From NCBI RefSeq assembly GCF_000247695.1, contig NW_004624781.1, forward strand, positions 6,780,992 to 6,844,991: a DNA stretch of 64,000 nucleotides. The letters run 5' to 3'. Below the pieces are notes generated by a model. It made no database searches, was not told the DNA's origin, and saw nothing but the letters and a program-made list of their open reading frames with translations. Of the stretch, positions 10,925-22,559 are shown piece by piece. Origin of the DNA: Heterocephalus glaber. Its lineage: Eukaryota > Chordata > Mammalia > Rodentia > Bathyergidae. Made by a program: the position numbers and the translations under genes. Each line of letters starts with the position of its first letter. The first letter of the stretch is position 1.

Positions 10925-11974
10925 TAAATGAGTAAATTTTGGTTTGAGTTTTAAACTTATGTACACAAATTTACAGTTTTGAAAATTGGTGAAGCAATAT
11001 AAATTCATGCAGGAGAGCCCGGAAGCTGATGCTGATTGTTTTTGAAATTTCCACATGATTTGCCACTAGTTTAGTTATTGATTCTTGAGTTTCTGGAACT
11101 GTCCTGCTTCTGGCAACTTGAATAATATTTCATATAATTGGGAGGCTTTAAGAAGGAAGGGACAGAGTATACGACATTTATTAGTTCGTTCCAGAGTTAT
11201 GGCGGAGTAATAGAAAACCTATTTTCCTATTGTGTGATAGTTACATTACCTTTTGTTTGCACAATTTTTCTAGGCATTTTACTTAATAGGAAAACCTGGT
11301 TTTCATAAGCAGTGGTATTGACAACAGTGTTTGTTATAAATCTTGTGCTGTTCTTATTTAAAGTAATGGCTCATCACTCTAAGTAGAAAACAAGTGACTG
11401 TAGAAGGAAAATTGACTTGCTATTCTTGCCTTCTCTGATGTCAGAGACTTATCTCTGTGGAACTTTTTCCTACCAGAGGTAAAAGAATGACTAGAGAAAA
11501 ATTGATTAAATTTTCTTCCTTTTGTGTCTGTTCCTGTAATGCCTTAGATTGATTTCTTTTGTTCAGTAGAATTTATTGGGGAGGGAGGGGAAGTCAAACC
11601 ATACTTTATTACTGTATATGATAGTTATCACTTTGAATTCTAAAATGTAAAGTGTAGAACTTTACATTTAAGGAGCCATTAATTTACATAGGGTGTTACA
11701 ATAGTGAAAACTTTTAATGATCAAAATACCCTATAATAGGGAATGGTCAAATTAATGATTAGGTGGTAGAACTAGCTATTAAAAATCATATTTTCAAAAA
11801 ATATTTACTGACATGAAAATATATAAATAATGTTGAAAGGAAAGTCATAAAGAAATATAGAGTCTATGTAAGTAGACAATTCTAGGATACTGTTTTTTTC
11901 TCCTTTCAAAAATAAGGGAATTAAAATTGATAAGTGATTTCCAAAAAAAAAAAAGCAAAATAAAATGTACATCA
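10925..11974 (+). other. Intron 1, mostly unassigned
   Basis: The 11690-11930 part resembles an old L1M 3' region that may continue at 13445-13610 after interruption by the younger L1. The rest is not recognised. Confidence 0.35.
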
Positions 11975-12141
11975 AAGGAAATAGGCAGGGAGATCTTTTG
12001 CACTGGGAAGAAGACCATGAGATGGAGGGAAGGGCAAAGAGGGGAGGGGAAGGGAATTAAAAAGAACTAAGATACCCACAATGAAAGTAATCATAATGTA
12101 TGGCAAACATGCAAATAAATGTTTTTTTAAAAGAAAAAAAT
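11975..12141 (+). mobile_element. L1 3' end fragment
   Basis: A purine-rich block ('gagatggagggaagggcaaag') is followed by 'aatgaaagtaatcataatg' and an A-rich tail. This is the same 3'-UTR layout as the L1 ending at 13441. Confidence 0.55.
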
Positions 12142-12324
12142 ACAGAGTCTGCCAAAAATATAAACACACTTCAGCAGTTCACCATACTAATAAACATCTG
12201 GAAGCTAATGGCCGTCACTTTGAGCACCTCTTGTAATTGCAGAGGCCAAAGGTAACTTGTATTAATCTCATGATGCCTCATTCAATTTAGTAGTAAAATA
12301 GTTATACAAGTTTTACTTTTCCCG

Positions 12325-13441
12325 ATTTTATGAACAAAACCTCAGTTGCCCGTGAACTAGCACAAACAATCAACAAGTGGGATCTCTTCTTACTAAAAAG
12401 CTTCTGCACTGCAAGAGAAACCACCAACAGTGTGAAGAAACAACCCACAATGTGGGAAAAAATCTTCACCTGCTGTTCCTCAGACAAAGGTCTACTATCT
12501 CGAATCTATAAAGAACTGAAAAAAATTAGACCTCCCAAATTTAAAGACCCAATCTGAAAATGGGCATCTGAAATGAACAGACATTTCTCAAAGAAGTAGA
12601 AATAGCAAATAAACATATGAAAAAGTGTTCAACATCACTGCTCATTCGAGAGATGTAAATGAAAACAAGGCTGAGATTCCACCTCCAGAAAGAATGGCTG
12701 CTATCAAGAAATCAACCAATAACAAATGCTGGCGGGGCTGTGGGGAAAGAGGAACCCTGCTTCACTGCTGTTGGGAGTATAGACTGGTGCAACCACTGTG
12801 GAAATCAGTATGGAGATACCTCAAAGAACTAGGGCTAGAGGTCCCTTTTGACCCAGCTATTCCTTTACTGTGTATCTTCCCCAAAGAATTAAAAGAATAC
12901 CACAGCGATATATGTGTACCCATGTTCATAGCAGCACAATTTGTAATAGCTAAAACTTGGAAGCAGCCCAAATGCCCATCAGCTGGAGACTGGATAAAGA
13001 AAATGTGGGTTTTAAAAAATAAAATGGAGTACTACTCAGCCATAAAAAATGAGAAATTAGAGACATTTATAGCTAAATGGATGCACATTGAGGCCATCCC
13101 CTTAAGTGAAATAAACAGGACACACATGTAAATACCAAATAGGTTCTGTAGTGTGAGAAACTGAAAGTGTAATTAAGGACTAAAAGGTATAATAATGTGA
13201 AATAGGAAGAAAAGGGGCAAAGGGGAAGTGGAAGGGGTAGGAGAAATTAAAGAAGGGAATTAAGGAATTAATATAAGAAAATGGAAAAAGTCTTTGTAAA
13301 TAGGGAGAGATGGAGGGGTTGAAGGGAGGGGAGAGAAAGGGGGAAAATAAGAACCAAGAGACATTATATAAAGGTCCAAATTTCCAACGATGAATGTCAT
13401 TATATTGTATACCTAAAATGTACCAATAAAATTTTTAAAAA
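12325..13441 (+). mobile_element. 5'-truncated L1 with ORF2 C-terminus
   Basis: The 12330-12557 and 12625-13131 frames encode the C-terminal part of L1 ORF2 protein. Recognisable blocks are WEKIF with [14 protein letters not shown], then MAAIKKSTNNKCWRGCGE, LVQPLWKSVWRYLK, FDPAIPLL, MFIAAQFVIAKTWKQPKCPS and MEYYSAIKNEK. The frame is broken at about 12558-12620 by stop codons and a shift, so it is not functional. The 3' UTR (13132-13441) is purine-rich and ends with an aataaaattt signal and A-run. The RT and endonuclease domains are missing. Confidence 0.93.
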
Positions 13442-13780
13442 AGTTTTCCTGATGTATACATTTTTTTGGTGGGATCTATATATAGTTTTATTTATAACAT
13501 TACATGTAAATGATAGAAAGGATTGACAAGAAATACAAAATATTAACAAATATTGTCTCTTGGGTGATAGGATTTTGGTACAAAAATGACATTAAAATAT
13601 TTTCAGGGATTATAGTAGGAAATACTGAAAATTATTCCTCCTACAGGGAAACTATCTTATGATTCATTGTTAGCAAAACCCAAAATGTGCGTATTTGCTG
13701 TACACATAGTAGAAGCAGTTTGTAATTTGAGTAAAGGCGTTCTCATTATCAGCACTAAACTTATGATAGCCTTACATATA

Positions 13781-14273
13781 AGATGTGATTGACAAATATG
13801 GTGAATGTTTAAAAAATTTTACAATGAAAGATACATTGCTGTTAATACTCTCAAGATACTCTCCCTTCCTTCAAACACTCCCATCATTCTTGCAACTTTC
13901 CAAAGTAGTTCTGGAAATTCTCTTTTATGAGTGTCCTTAAAAATATGATAAATAATATAGTGAATGCAGCTGTTCTGTGCCATCCAATGGAAAGGCAATA
14001 CAGTCTGGCACGGTGGGACTTCTGGTTCTTTCAGAAAGTCAAAATGACCCTAAAGGTAAATGTTTTGATTCAGGACATCAAGGCAGCTACAATAGCACAA
14101 CTAAAGATACTTAAAAAGAGGACTTCCAGTACTGCTTCAGAAATGGCAAAAATAATGGGATAAGTGTGTTGGAAGTGAGGGGAAGATTTTGAGGGAGATT
14201 AATGCAGTGTGTCTTTTACTGTAACACATTTTTAAAAATTTAATCATTCACCATAATGGTTGATCACATCTTG
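13781..14273 (+). mobile_element. Mariner-type DNA transposon, internally deleted
   Basis: Ends are inverted repeats: 'agatgtgatt...tatggtgaatg' on the left and its complement 'cattcaccataatggttgatcacatct' split over 14244-14271 on the right. The interior (13927-14163 frame) reads DFWFF.KVKMTLK followed by IQDIKAAT.AQLK, matching the mariner transposase region around the third catalytic aspartate (DFFLFPKLK-like). The N-terminal and first two catalytic parts are absent. A related copy lies at 29503-30047. Confidence 0.7.
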
Positions 14274-15161
14274 TTTGTAGACCTTTTGCATCAGTGCACG
14301 TTGCTTCTCTCTACCCTCTTTTCTATTTGCTTCCTGCACCAGATTGTTCTGTGTTGACAGTGCCACCTATTGATGTACTCCTCTCACCAACCTTTCCTCT
14401 AATTACTTTTATCAGTCAGTAGGCAGAGGTCTTGGAATGTTTATGAGATGCTAATATTTTGCTAGTTACTGAGACACAGAGGTAAATGAAAAACTCTGCC
14501 AGAGAATGCTTTTTGTTTTTTGGATTTTGGGGGGAGGGTTTAGCTCATTATGTGTATTCCTCTTTTCTGTTTCACTGCTAATACTTGGGTAGTATCTTTT
14601 TCCCAGTGCTCAAATCGTCTTGTAAATTTCTTAGTGAAGAACATATTTTTGAATTTCAGGTAACCAACTTATAAGTAACTTTTTGGAACATTTTTTGATT
14701 GTATGTTTGAGGATCTTAATATTCTGTATATATGTTCATCTGTGGCTGTTACTGTTATTTTTAGAATATGTGACACTTTTTTGCTTCCTTCTTTTTGCTT
14801 CCTTCTGTTAAAAGTCAGAAACAAGTAGAAAAATAAGAGAAAAGAGAAACTATCAAGGAAAAAGATATCACTGTAGTTTTTCTGTTGGTGTTATACTGTA
14901 CTTTATTTTCACTAAAAATGATGAGTCGTGAAGATGAATAAGTATAGTAAGTGATACCATTTCTGGTATACTTTGCTAAAACCTCTTGATTTGTGTAGCA
15001 ATTCATTTTCCATATATATATATGTATTGTATATATATATGTGTGTTAAAATGTATATGCATATATAAATTCAGGATTTATCTGCTTTTTTTCTCAAGTA
15101 AAAGCTGAAATAGGAAGATCAGAATTTTCAAAAAGTGTTGTAATACTGCTTTATAGTTTTG
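14274..15161 (+). other. Intron 1, unassigned
   Basis: No repeat family or exon recognised apart from the TA/TG low-complexity tract at 15012-15065. Confidence 0.45.
15012..15065. repeat. (TA)n/(TG)n low complexity
   Basis: Imperfect TATATG-type repeats. Confidence 0.9.
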
Positions 15162-15255
15162 TTTTTTGTTTTTTTTTTTTTGGTACCGGGGATCAAACTC
15201 AGGTCCTTGCACTTGCGCAGCAGTCGGTGTAACCACTGAGCTAAATCCCCGGCCC
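15162..15255 (-). mobile_element. ID SINE (antisense)
   Basis: A long T tail, ggtaccggg and a well preserved body with the 'gcgcagcag' arm. It lies 41 bp from an ID in the opposite orientation, so the two can form a hairpin. Confidence 0.95.
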
Positions 15256-15296
15256 AATAAATTTTTTTTTTTTAAGTATTAAAAGTGAAAGTTATT

Positions 15297-15387
15297 GGGG
15301 CCGGGGATTTAGCTCAGTGGTTCTGGTGCCTGCCTCACAAGCTCAAGGTCCCGAGTTCCATCCCTGGTGCCAAAAAAAAAAAAAAAA
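15297..15387 (+). mobile_element. ID SINE
   Basis: Sense body from ggggccggggatttagctca to ggtgcc, then an A15 tail. The target duplication is gaaagttattg on both sides. Confidence 0.95.
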
Positions 15388-15531
15388 GAGAAAGTTATTG
15401 AAATATGTAGCATATACCTATTAAACCCACAAATGAAATGTTAACATTTTTCATTTTTGTTTCATGTATTTATATTTAATAGAACTATGTGTATCCTAGT
15501 TATCACACTGAATTCTTAAAAAAACAATATA

Positions 15532-15615
15532 GGGCCAAGGATTTATCTCAGTGGTTCCAGCGCCTGCTGAGCAAGTGCAAGGTCCTGAGTTCGATCCCCG
15601 TACCAAAAAAAAAAA
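15532..15615 (+). mobile_element. ID SINE
   Basis: Sense body with a slightly decayed A box (atctcagtggt), the 'ctgctgagcaag' arm and an A11 tail. Confidence 0.93.
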
Positions 15616-15934
15616 GCAATACAGAGCTTTGTAGTTCACTTGAAGTTAGTCTCTTTTGTTCACAATTTCATCCCTCTCTCCATCTCTTCCTGATTTGTAA
15701 ACTACCTGCAGAGTAGTACCTCAGTTCATGAACTTAATTCTTTCCATATTTCTGGTTGCAAACTGAATTGGATGAGAACTGAGTCAAATTTCCCTATAAG
15801 GTCAACATTGAACTTACCATTGAATTTGATTTGGTTCTTGTCCAACTCGGCTTGCATCCAGAAATGTGGAGAGGATTAAGTTCGTGAACGGAGGTACTAC
15901 ACTGTACATGGCATTGGTTTGGGTGCTTTTAAAG

Positions 15935-16135
15935 TGTGTAGGCTTTGGAGCCAGGCCTCCTAGCTTTGAATATTGTGTATGTTACTTAATAGTTTTGTGC
16001 CCTAGGTAAGTTAATTTTTATAGGCCTCAGTGTCCTTATCTCTCAAATAGGGATAATGGAAATGTCCATCTGATAAGGTTGTTGTAAAAATTAATGAGTT
16101 TATTTACATACAGTGCTTGAACCTACCTGGCGCTT
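15935..16135 (+). mobile_element. MIR SINE
   Basis: Ordered MIR words: 'ctttggagccaggcct', 'taggcctcagtgtccttatc', 'aaatagggataatgg' and 'gataaggttgttgtaaaaa'. Confidence 0.75.
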
Positions 16136-16204
16136 TGAAAAAATATACTGGTAACTTTAAGTATCTGTTAATATGATTATATCATATACATGTAGGTATT
16201 TGGA

Positions 16205-16560
16205 AACCTAATTTTAACCCCCCACGCTCCTTATTGATACTGTGTACTGTTCCAGAAAATGTTTATGCTACAATTTATCATTGCGTTTATTGATGAGTAT
16301 TTAGATTGTTTACATTTTTTATCTGTTACAAGCATTGGCTCATTAACATGGCAGTTTCTCCAGGTCATATACCTGGTTGTCAAATTTCTGGGTCTTAGAA
16401 TAGAGGTATTTTTTCCTTTACAAGATATTTATAGGATATTAGCAAACAATTCTAGTTTCTGCATATCCTTGCCAGCAGTTAGTGTTGTCAGATTCTTTAA
16501 GTTTTGCCACTTGGCTTGGTGTAAAATGGCATTACATTTTTGTTCTACTTTTTTAATTTT
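16205..16560 (-). mobile_element. Old L1 (L1M-type) 3' region, antisense
   Basis: It contains 'tatccttgccagcagttag' and 'ttggtgtaaaatggcat', phrases of antisense L1M 3' sequence. The long open frame across it is a repeat by-product. Confidence 0.5.
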
Positions 16561-16767
16561 TAAAAAATTTTGTCCTGTTTTCATTTTTCTTATTCCTTTA
16601 AGTATAAGTATTTTTTATTCTTTTTCAGTGGTTTGCCTGTACCCTTTCCTTTATACAATTTCTGTTTGGCTACCTCCTTTTTCTTATTTATTTATCAGAG
16701 AATTTTGTTGTTTTAAAATCCTTTTCAGGGTATTTACAAATACTAGGGAAGTTTTATTTTTCTTCCA

Positions 16768-16952
16768 GTACTGGATATTGAACCCAGGACCTTTGCACTC
16801 AGCTACATTTCCAGCCTATTCTTTTATTTTTTATTTTCAAACAAGGTCTCACTAAGTTCCTAAGTTACCCAGGCTAGGCTAGAACTTGCAATCCCCTTGT
16901 CTCATCCTCCCGAAGTGCTGGGATTATAAGCATATGCCACCATGCCTGGTTG
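16768..16952 (-). mobile_element. B1-ID dimeric SINE (antisense)
   Basis: A shortened ID half ('tactggatattgaacccagg') is followed by a T/A linker and a B1 half without the 29-bp duplication ('aagtgctgggattataagc'). Confidence 0.85.
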
Positions 16953-17566
16953 GGAGGCTTGTTTATTTGGTTTTTGATGTTTTCAAATCTCTTAGGACAA
17001 TTACCAATGTAGATCCAAATTATTGTAATTTTGGACTTAAGTATACTGTTGATAGGGAGCTTTCCAATGTACTTTCTCAGAGTATGTATGATTATATTCC
17101 TCTCTTTATAAGGAAATGTTTCAGTAATGTGTTACAAATATATTTTATCTAAAACTTTAAAATTTCTTGATTTCAAAATCTGGGTGGACTTTTTATTAAT
17201 ATGATTAGTAGTACACCTTTGCATTAGTCTAAAATTTGAGTGGCCTCATGCTTGGAGAAGAGTTTTCTGCTCCTAAATTGCTTAGCAGCTAAGGAATCAA
17301 AATGTACACAGAAGGACTGACTTGGAGTCATTTACACCTACAGTATTATAAACTATTCAGCAATGTTGAGATTATTTTACACAGTATTAACTGTATTTCT
17401 GTTTTTGTCCAGCCCTATATAATGACTTTAGGACTAAAATCAGTCTGTTGAAGGCAATAACTTCCTTACCCAATTGTTATTATTTAGTTTAAATAAATTT
17501 AATCATAAAATAATTCTAGACAGAAAAGTTGCAGAGGATTAATGTGTATTCTGCACCTGGTTTCCC
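16953..17566 (+). other. Intron 1, unassigned
   Basis: No repeat or exon recognised. Confidence 0.45.
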
Positions 17567-17661
17567 TTTTTTTTTTTTTTTTTTTTTGGTACCAGGGATT
17601 AAACTCGGGTCCTTGTGCTTTCAAGACAGGTGGTATAACCACTGAGCGAAATCCCCAGCCC
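17567..17661 (-). mobile_element. ID SINE (antisense)
   Basis: A T21 tail and full body. A perfect target duplication, cctggtttccc, flanks it, so this is a recent insertion. Confidence 0.96.
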
Positions 17662-17904
17662 TGGTTTCCCATATTTAGTATCTGAAATTTCTGTGTTACT
17701 TTTGTCACAACTAAGGAAACAACATTGTTTCCTTACTATTAACAAAATCTATACTTTATTTAGCTTTTGTTAGTTTTTACCTGATGCTCTTTTTTGGATT
17801 TCAGGGTCCCATCCAGAATACACATTTAGTCATCATGTCTCTTCAGGCTGTTCTGGACTGTGATAGCATCGCAGGCTTTCCTCGTTTTTGAGAACTTTGA
17901 TAGT

Positions 17905-18185
17905 TTTAGGAATACTGCCTTAGCTTTCTGTTGCTATAATAAAATACCTGAGAAAACTTGTGAAAAGGAAAGTTCTAGTTTGGCTCATGGTTTCAGGGTT
18001 GCAGTGCATGGTCAGTTGGCCCTGTTACTCTTGGGCCTGTGGTGAGGCAGCATATGGTGAGGAACAGGCATACAGTAGAGCAAGGCTGCTTACCTCATGG
18101 TGCCTGGGAAGCCAAAGAAAGAGGAAAAGGAGGGGCAGAGTCCCAATAGCTCCTTCAGAGGTAGAACCTAACTCTACCCACTGAG
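17905..18185 (-). mobile_element. LTR-like repeat (MaLR-type resemblance)
   Basis: It resembles a common mammalian LTR-type repeat read in antisense: 'tttctgttgctataataaaa', 'tttggctcatggtttcag', 'gggcctgtggtgaggcag', 'agtcccaatagctccttc'. The family name is not certain. Confidence 0.4.
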
Positions 18186-18479
18186 TGTGGTTTAAATGTA
18201 GTGTGTACTACATTTAGTGACTTATTTCCAAAAGTAGACTATGGGAAAACTTTAGAGCAGAGAAACCTTTACTGCCTTAGCCAGATGGCTAAAGTTAACT
18301 ATACTGATGGAAAGTCATATTAATAGTCACATTAATACATCACATCCTGTGATGTGATGAGAATGGCACTTTATCTCCATGATTGTCCTCCCCCAAATCC
18401 ATAACCCAGTCTATCCATAAAAACATCAGACAGACCAAAATTGAGGAATATTCCACAGTGATCTTGAATATTCCACAAT

Positions 18480-18625
18480 TGATCTTGAATGTTATCCCCC
18501 AAAGACCCATGTATTACAGGCTTGGTCACCAAGCCATGGTGCTACTGGGAGGTGGTGCAACCTTCAGGAGGTGGGGCTTAGTGGAAAGAAGTTTGGTTAC
18601 TGTCCCTCACATTCCGATTCCACTT
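18480..18625 (+). mobile_element. LTR-like repeat fragment, opposite orientation
   Basis: 'gaatgttatcccccaaagac', 'gtgctactgggaggtggtgc' and 'caggaggtggggcttagtgg' look like the 5' part of the same kind of LTR as at 17905-18185 but in sense orientation. Confidence 0.35.
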
Positions 18626-19139
18626 AATTTGTTCATTATTGGTACATGTATAACAGTTTCAGAATTGTTAACCTGTATCTCCATGAGAAATGACTTTACA
18701 GTCATAGAAACAGAGCAGTGTTTATTTACTATGTATAATTCCTTTTGTGTTTAGTCTTAATAGAGTTTTCTGCCAAAGTACTGTTTCCCAAAGTTACTTT
18801 AGAACCTCTTGTCTTCGACTTTCATATTTTATTTTTATAATTGGTCTAAACTACATAATAATTACATATAGAACTTATAAAAGGTTTCTCTTGCTTGACT
18901 AGATCATTACCTCTGTGTGGTTTGTGGTAAAAATAATCTCTTTAGTGAAAGTATTTCCTGAGGTTTAGTTAGAACAATACTCTTCATATGGTTGTTGACA
19001 CTTTTAGATATGTACTCCCTCTGATGTTTTTAGCAGTATATATTAAGTACCATTTACTGGAACATTAAGATCACTGCCGCACAAAAATCACTGCCATTAA
19101 ACAAGTACACAATAATATTTGAGAGTTTAGACTATGCCT
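18626..19139 (+). other. Intron 1, unassigned
   Basis: No repeat or exon recognised. Confidence 0.45.
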
Positions 19140-19335
19140 GTATTCTTAAAATAACTTATGTGTATTAGCTCATTTAACTCCTCTGTGTAGTCTGTGAATT
19201 AAGCACTTCATTATTTTGTCTATATTGAAGATGAAATTAACTCTGAAAGGTTAATTTATCGGAGGTCACATAGCTAATAAATAACAGAGCTTTGATTTGA
19301 TTATAACCACTCTGATGTGGAGCGGGCACTCTTAA
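19140..19335 (-). mobile_element. MIR SINE (antisense)
   Basis: 'attagctcatttaactcctc', 'gatgaaattaactctgaaagg', 'ggtcacatagctaataaata' and 'gggcactcttaatcactt' follow the antisense MIR order. Confidence 0.65.
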
Positions 19336-19379
19336 TCACTTTGGTGGATTACCTTTAAATAAAGAAGAAAGGTTCAAAG

Positions 19380-19563
19380 AATATAAGAGTTACGAAGGAG
19401 TAAATCAGGGTGACCAAGAGAATGTCTAAGAGGGTCTTCGGGTTATTTCTTAGGGAAGAGATATTTGACAGGCAAACTAGAGCCAGCCTTGTGAAGAGCT
19501 GAAGAAAGAGGGATCCGTGGGGGTGGGGGAGGGGCGGCATCAAGTGCAAAGCCTTGCAGTGAA
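19380..19563 (-). mobile_element. L2 LINE fragment (antisense), duplicated segment copy A
   Basis: It carries an L2-like antisense piece ending 'catcaagtgcaaagccttgc'. The 19464-19563 part is repeated about 800 bp downstream at 20264-20356. Confidence 0.4.
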
Positions 19564-19679
19564 AATGAACTTGGGATGTTTCAAATAGGCACTCACCACT
19601 GAGGGGTCCATAAGGCTTGTAGGACTTTCTGTATGAGAGGTTCCACGCAGTACCTTGTTTAATGTTCACAGTTGACCCA

Positions 19680-20250
19680 TTATTTCAATTTCATAGATCA
19701 GAAAATTGATCATCTGCATTGGCTAAAATTACTTTGCTCTTGTATTTACTTTTTATCCTACTTCAGTCTTAATTTCTGCTTGTTCATATCACTAAACCTG
19801 CCCTTGCTTGCTCAAGTAACCATTGGGAGTAGTACCGTTGGTGACTTTTCTCTGCACACTCTGCCCATCTTCTTCCATCCCACTTCCTTCTGTATATTCT
19901 GAAGCTTCTCACTGCATGGATCATTTCCTTTGAGGTATTGTCTTCCTCTGCACGTCCTCCAGAAGTATATTCGCAGTGTTGGGCAGTTGCTCTTCTCAGA
20001 CTTCACATTTTCTTAGGTTACAACATCTCTGTAGTTTCACTACCCATGTATCTGGCCACTTACTCCTCAGGCTGTTTTTCCAGCATTAGTATCTTTCCAG
20101 AGCATCAGATTATTTTACTAGTTACTTATCTTTACCTAAACTTTTGTCCAAACAGCTTGTATACCTCCCTGAAGTTTTGCTTTGATCTGTTGCTTTTAAA
20201 CGATATCATGGACCACTATTGATTTCATCACCCAAAGAAGAAACTTTTAG
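19680..20250 (+). mobile_element. Possible L2 LINE fragment
   Basis: Pyrimidine-rich sequence with L2-like phrases and chance open frames on both strands. The assignment is weak because no diagnostic block is preserved. Confidence 0.3.
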
Positions 20251-20263
20251 GAACTATTCATGA

Positions 20264-20356
20264 CATTTGACAGGCAAGGTAGACCCACCCATGGGAAGAG
20301 CTGAAGAAAGAGGGATCCTTGGAGGGGAGCATCAAGTGCAAAGCCTTGCAGTGCAA
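20264..20356 (-). repeat. Duplicated L2-like segment copy B
   Basis: It shares 'atttgacaggcaa', 'gaagagctgaagaaagaggg' and 'gcatcaagtgcaaagccttg' with 19464-19563. The two are more alike than two independently aged L2 fragments would be expected to be. Confidence 0.6.
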
Positions 20357-20504
20357 GGCTTCTTTCTTAGTCCTTATATCCATTCATTTACTAAAATCTG
20401 CTGGATTTGTCTCCTAAATGTTTTATCAGTCATTTCCGTAGCATCCTTGTTCCAACTGCTTTATTAGAAACTATTTCTTTACCTTCTCACTAGTTTTCCT
20501 GTTT

Positions 20505-20830
20505 TCACCTCAGAGTTGTCAGAATGGTATGTCTAAAATACAGATCTGATAGTTTCTCATTGACCCCCCATTATAACTAACTGGATAAAGTCAGAACTTG
20601 GCATGTCATTGAAATTCTCTATGATTTGTCCTCTGACTGGCTTTCTAATCTTAACTCTTACAGTTTCTGCTTTCCATTTTTCATTCTAGCAATATAGAAC
20701 TACTGTTTTGAAGTTTTCCTGACTATACATGCTACTGGATTTCTGGATTGTTGACCATTGCTTATGTGGCCTTTCTGCCTGGGTTGATGACTGCAGTATT
20801 GCTTATGCGGCCTTTCTGAAGAATGCCTTC
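20505..20830 (+). mobile_element. L2 LINE 3' region
   Basis: The order 'cagatctgatagtttctc', 'taactggataaagtcagaac', 'ctctatgatttgtcctctg' follows L2 3' sense sequence. Confidence 0.55.
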
Positions 20831-20889
20831 CATTTTTTTCTTCCTGGTTCATTTTGTTGTGTTTTGTATTTTATTAACTCATTCATTTT

Positions 20890-21035
20890 AGCAGTACTGG
20901 GGATTGAACCTATAGCCTTTTACACTGAGCTAAATCCCCAATCCTTTTAAAATTTTTTTATTGTGAGACAGAGTCTTGATAAGTTGAACTTGGAGTTTGC
21001 TTGCCTCAGCCTCCAAGAGTGCTGGAATTTTGTCT
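20890..21035 (-). mobile_element. B1-ID dimeric SINE (antisense)
   Basis: An ID half with 'cactgagctaaatccccaat', then a T-rich linker and a partly deleted B1 half. Confidence 0.8.
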
Positions 21036-21194
21036 TCCTAACTCATTTACTTCCTTGCAGACTCAATTAAGGAATTACTTTGTCTAGAAATCCTAGAAAT
21101 AATCTACTGTTATTATGCACCTAGAGCAGTACCAGACCCACAGAAGATACGTAATAAAAATTTGAGTACATTATTGTAGTATTTTCAGAGGCAG

Positions 21195-21400
21195 GATAAA
21201 ATATTTGGGTCTGGATCCTGACTGCCTAGGATTGAAACCTGGCTTTACTAATTAACTGTATGTTGTCTCTGTACCTCATTGTCTTCCCCTATAAAATGGG
21301 AATAATGATGCCTTCATAAGATTGTTGTGAAACTTAAATTCATTAACACAAATGAAGTATTTAGAATAATGTTTAGAACTTAGTAAATAATTTATTACAG
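21195..21400 (+). mobile_element. MIR SINE
   Basis: A well preserved order: 'tctggatcctgactgcctagg', 'cattgtcttcccctataaaa', 'gggaataatgatgcc', 'agattgttgtgaaacttaaa', and a CORE end 'ttagaacttagtaaat'. Confidence 0.8.
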
Positions 21401-21516
21401 CAACAGTTGCCCTTAGAATATTTTAATTTACATATCTGTTTCTGCCACTAGGCTTTGAATTAGTGAATGAATGAACAAACCAACTAATCCTGGCTCTTAA
21501 AATGTACATTTCTAGC

Positions 21517-21605
21517 TTTTTTTTTTTTTTTGGTACCAGAGATCGAACTCAGGTCCTTGCACTTGCGCAGCAGGCGGCGAAACCACTGAGCTAAATCCCC
21601 AGCCC
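21517..21605 (-). mobile_element. ID SINE (antisense)
   Basis: A T15 tail, the 'gcgcagcaggcggcg' arm and the target duplication atttctagctttt on both sides. Confidence 0.96.
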
Positions 21606-22195
21606 CATTTCTAGCTTTTGAGAATGTCATGTCATGTTGACCACTAGTCATTCTTTCTAGTAACACTTAATATTGGTGTCTTGTCAAAAATCTGAAATTG
21701 GCATTAATGATAATTAGCATTTCTTAATTATACCATATAGCTACTTGCTTATTTAAATTTTAGCATATTTTCTTAATAGTAGTACAGCTTAAACTATAGA
21801 CATTCTTGACTTACTTTTAAGTTTTACTTAGCATTTAACTAGTCTTTCCTAGGATGGATTAAAGTACAAGGAGGATAGCTGTGCTAAGATTATGCTTTTT
21901 AATTTTATTTGGATGATGAACTGAAGCATGTAGGGAATAGTTGAATAAGAGGGTAAAGGTAGCATAAAAGAATAAAGTGGGGAATTTGTAAAACTTCCCA
22001 ACTATTTCTGAACTAAACATATAGGATATTCCTTTTGTATTTAGTTTAAAATAAATTGTCAGGGGATTAGACAATCCTAATCAAATGCAATTTCAGTAAA
22101 ACTTTGTAGGGGCAATATAAATCATTAAAATTATCTGTGCCTCTGCCTTCTATGATGGTAAAAAATGAGACTTGTTTTCTTAAAATCTTTTTGAG
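21606..22195 (+). other. Intron 1, unassigned
   Basis: No repeat or exon recognised. Confidence 0.45.
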
Positions 22196-22262
22196 GGGCT
22201 GGGGATATGTCTCAGTGGCCTAGTATGTGTAAAGCCCTGGGTTTGTTACCCAACTCTGAGAA
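22196..22262 (+). mobile_element. Old ID SINE
   Basis: 'ggggctggggatatgtctca' and 'aaagccctgggtttgttacc'. The body is diverged and the tail is degraded, so this is from an older ID wave than the ggtacc-ending copies. Confidence 0.75.
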
Positions 22263-22475
22263 AACACCTTTTTATAACAATCCTCATTCAGTATTTTATA
22301 AACCTTTCCTTTTACCCTAATTTTAACATCTCTTATTTTGTTTGGAATGCTAGAATTATCTGTATAATCTTGGCAAACTTGATAGTTGTTTTTTTAATCT
22401 CTTATTTCTGTTAAATATGGAAGTTTTTCCCAGTCTTGCTGAACTTTTATTATATGAAAGTAAGTTTGTCCTGTT

Positions 22476-22559
22476 CTTTTTGGGGGGTACCAGGGATCAA
22501 ACTCAGGACTTTGTGCTTGCCAGGCAGGCGCAGCGCCACTGAGCTGCATCCTCGGCCCA
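22476..22559 (-). mobile_element. ID SINE (antisense)
   Basis: Short T/G tail, ggtaccaggg, variable arm 'ggcgcagcgcc'. The target duplication agtttgtcctgtt is perfect. Confidence 0.95.

Noticed and set aside
12330..13131. Open frames that could be taken for genes
   Set aside because: They are the broken C-terminal part of L1 ORF2, not a host gene.
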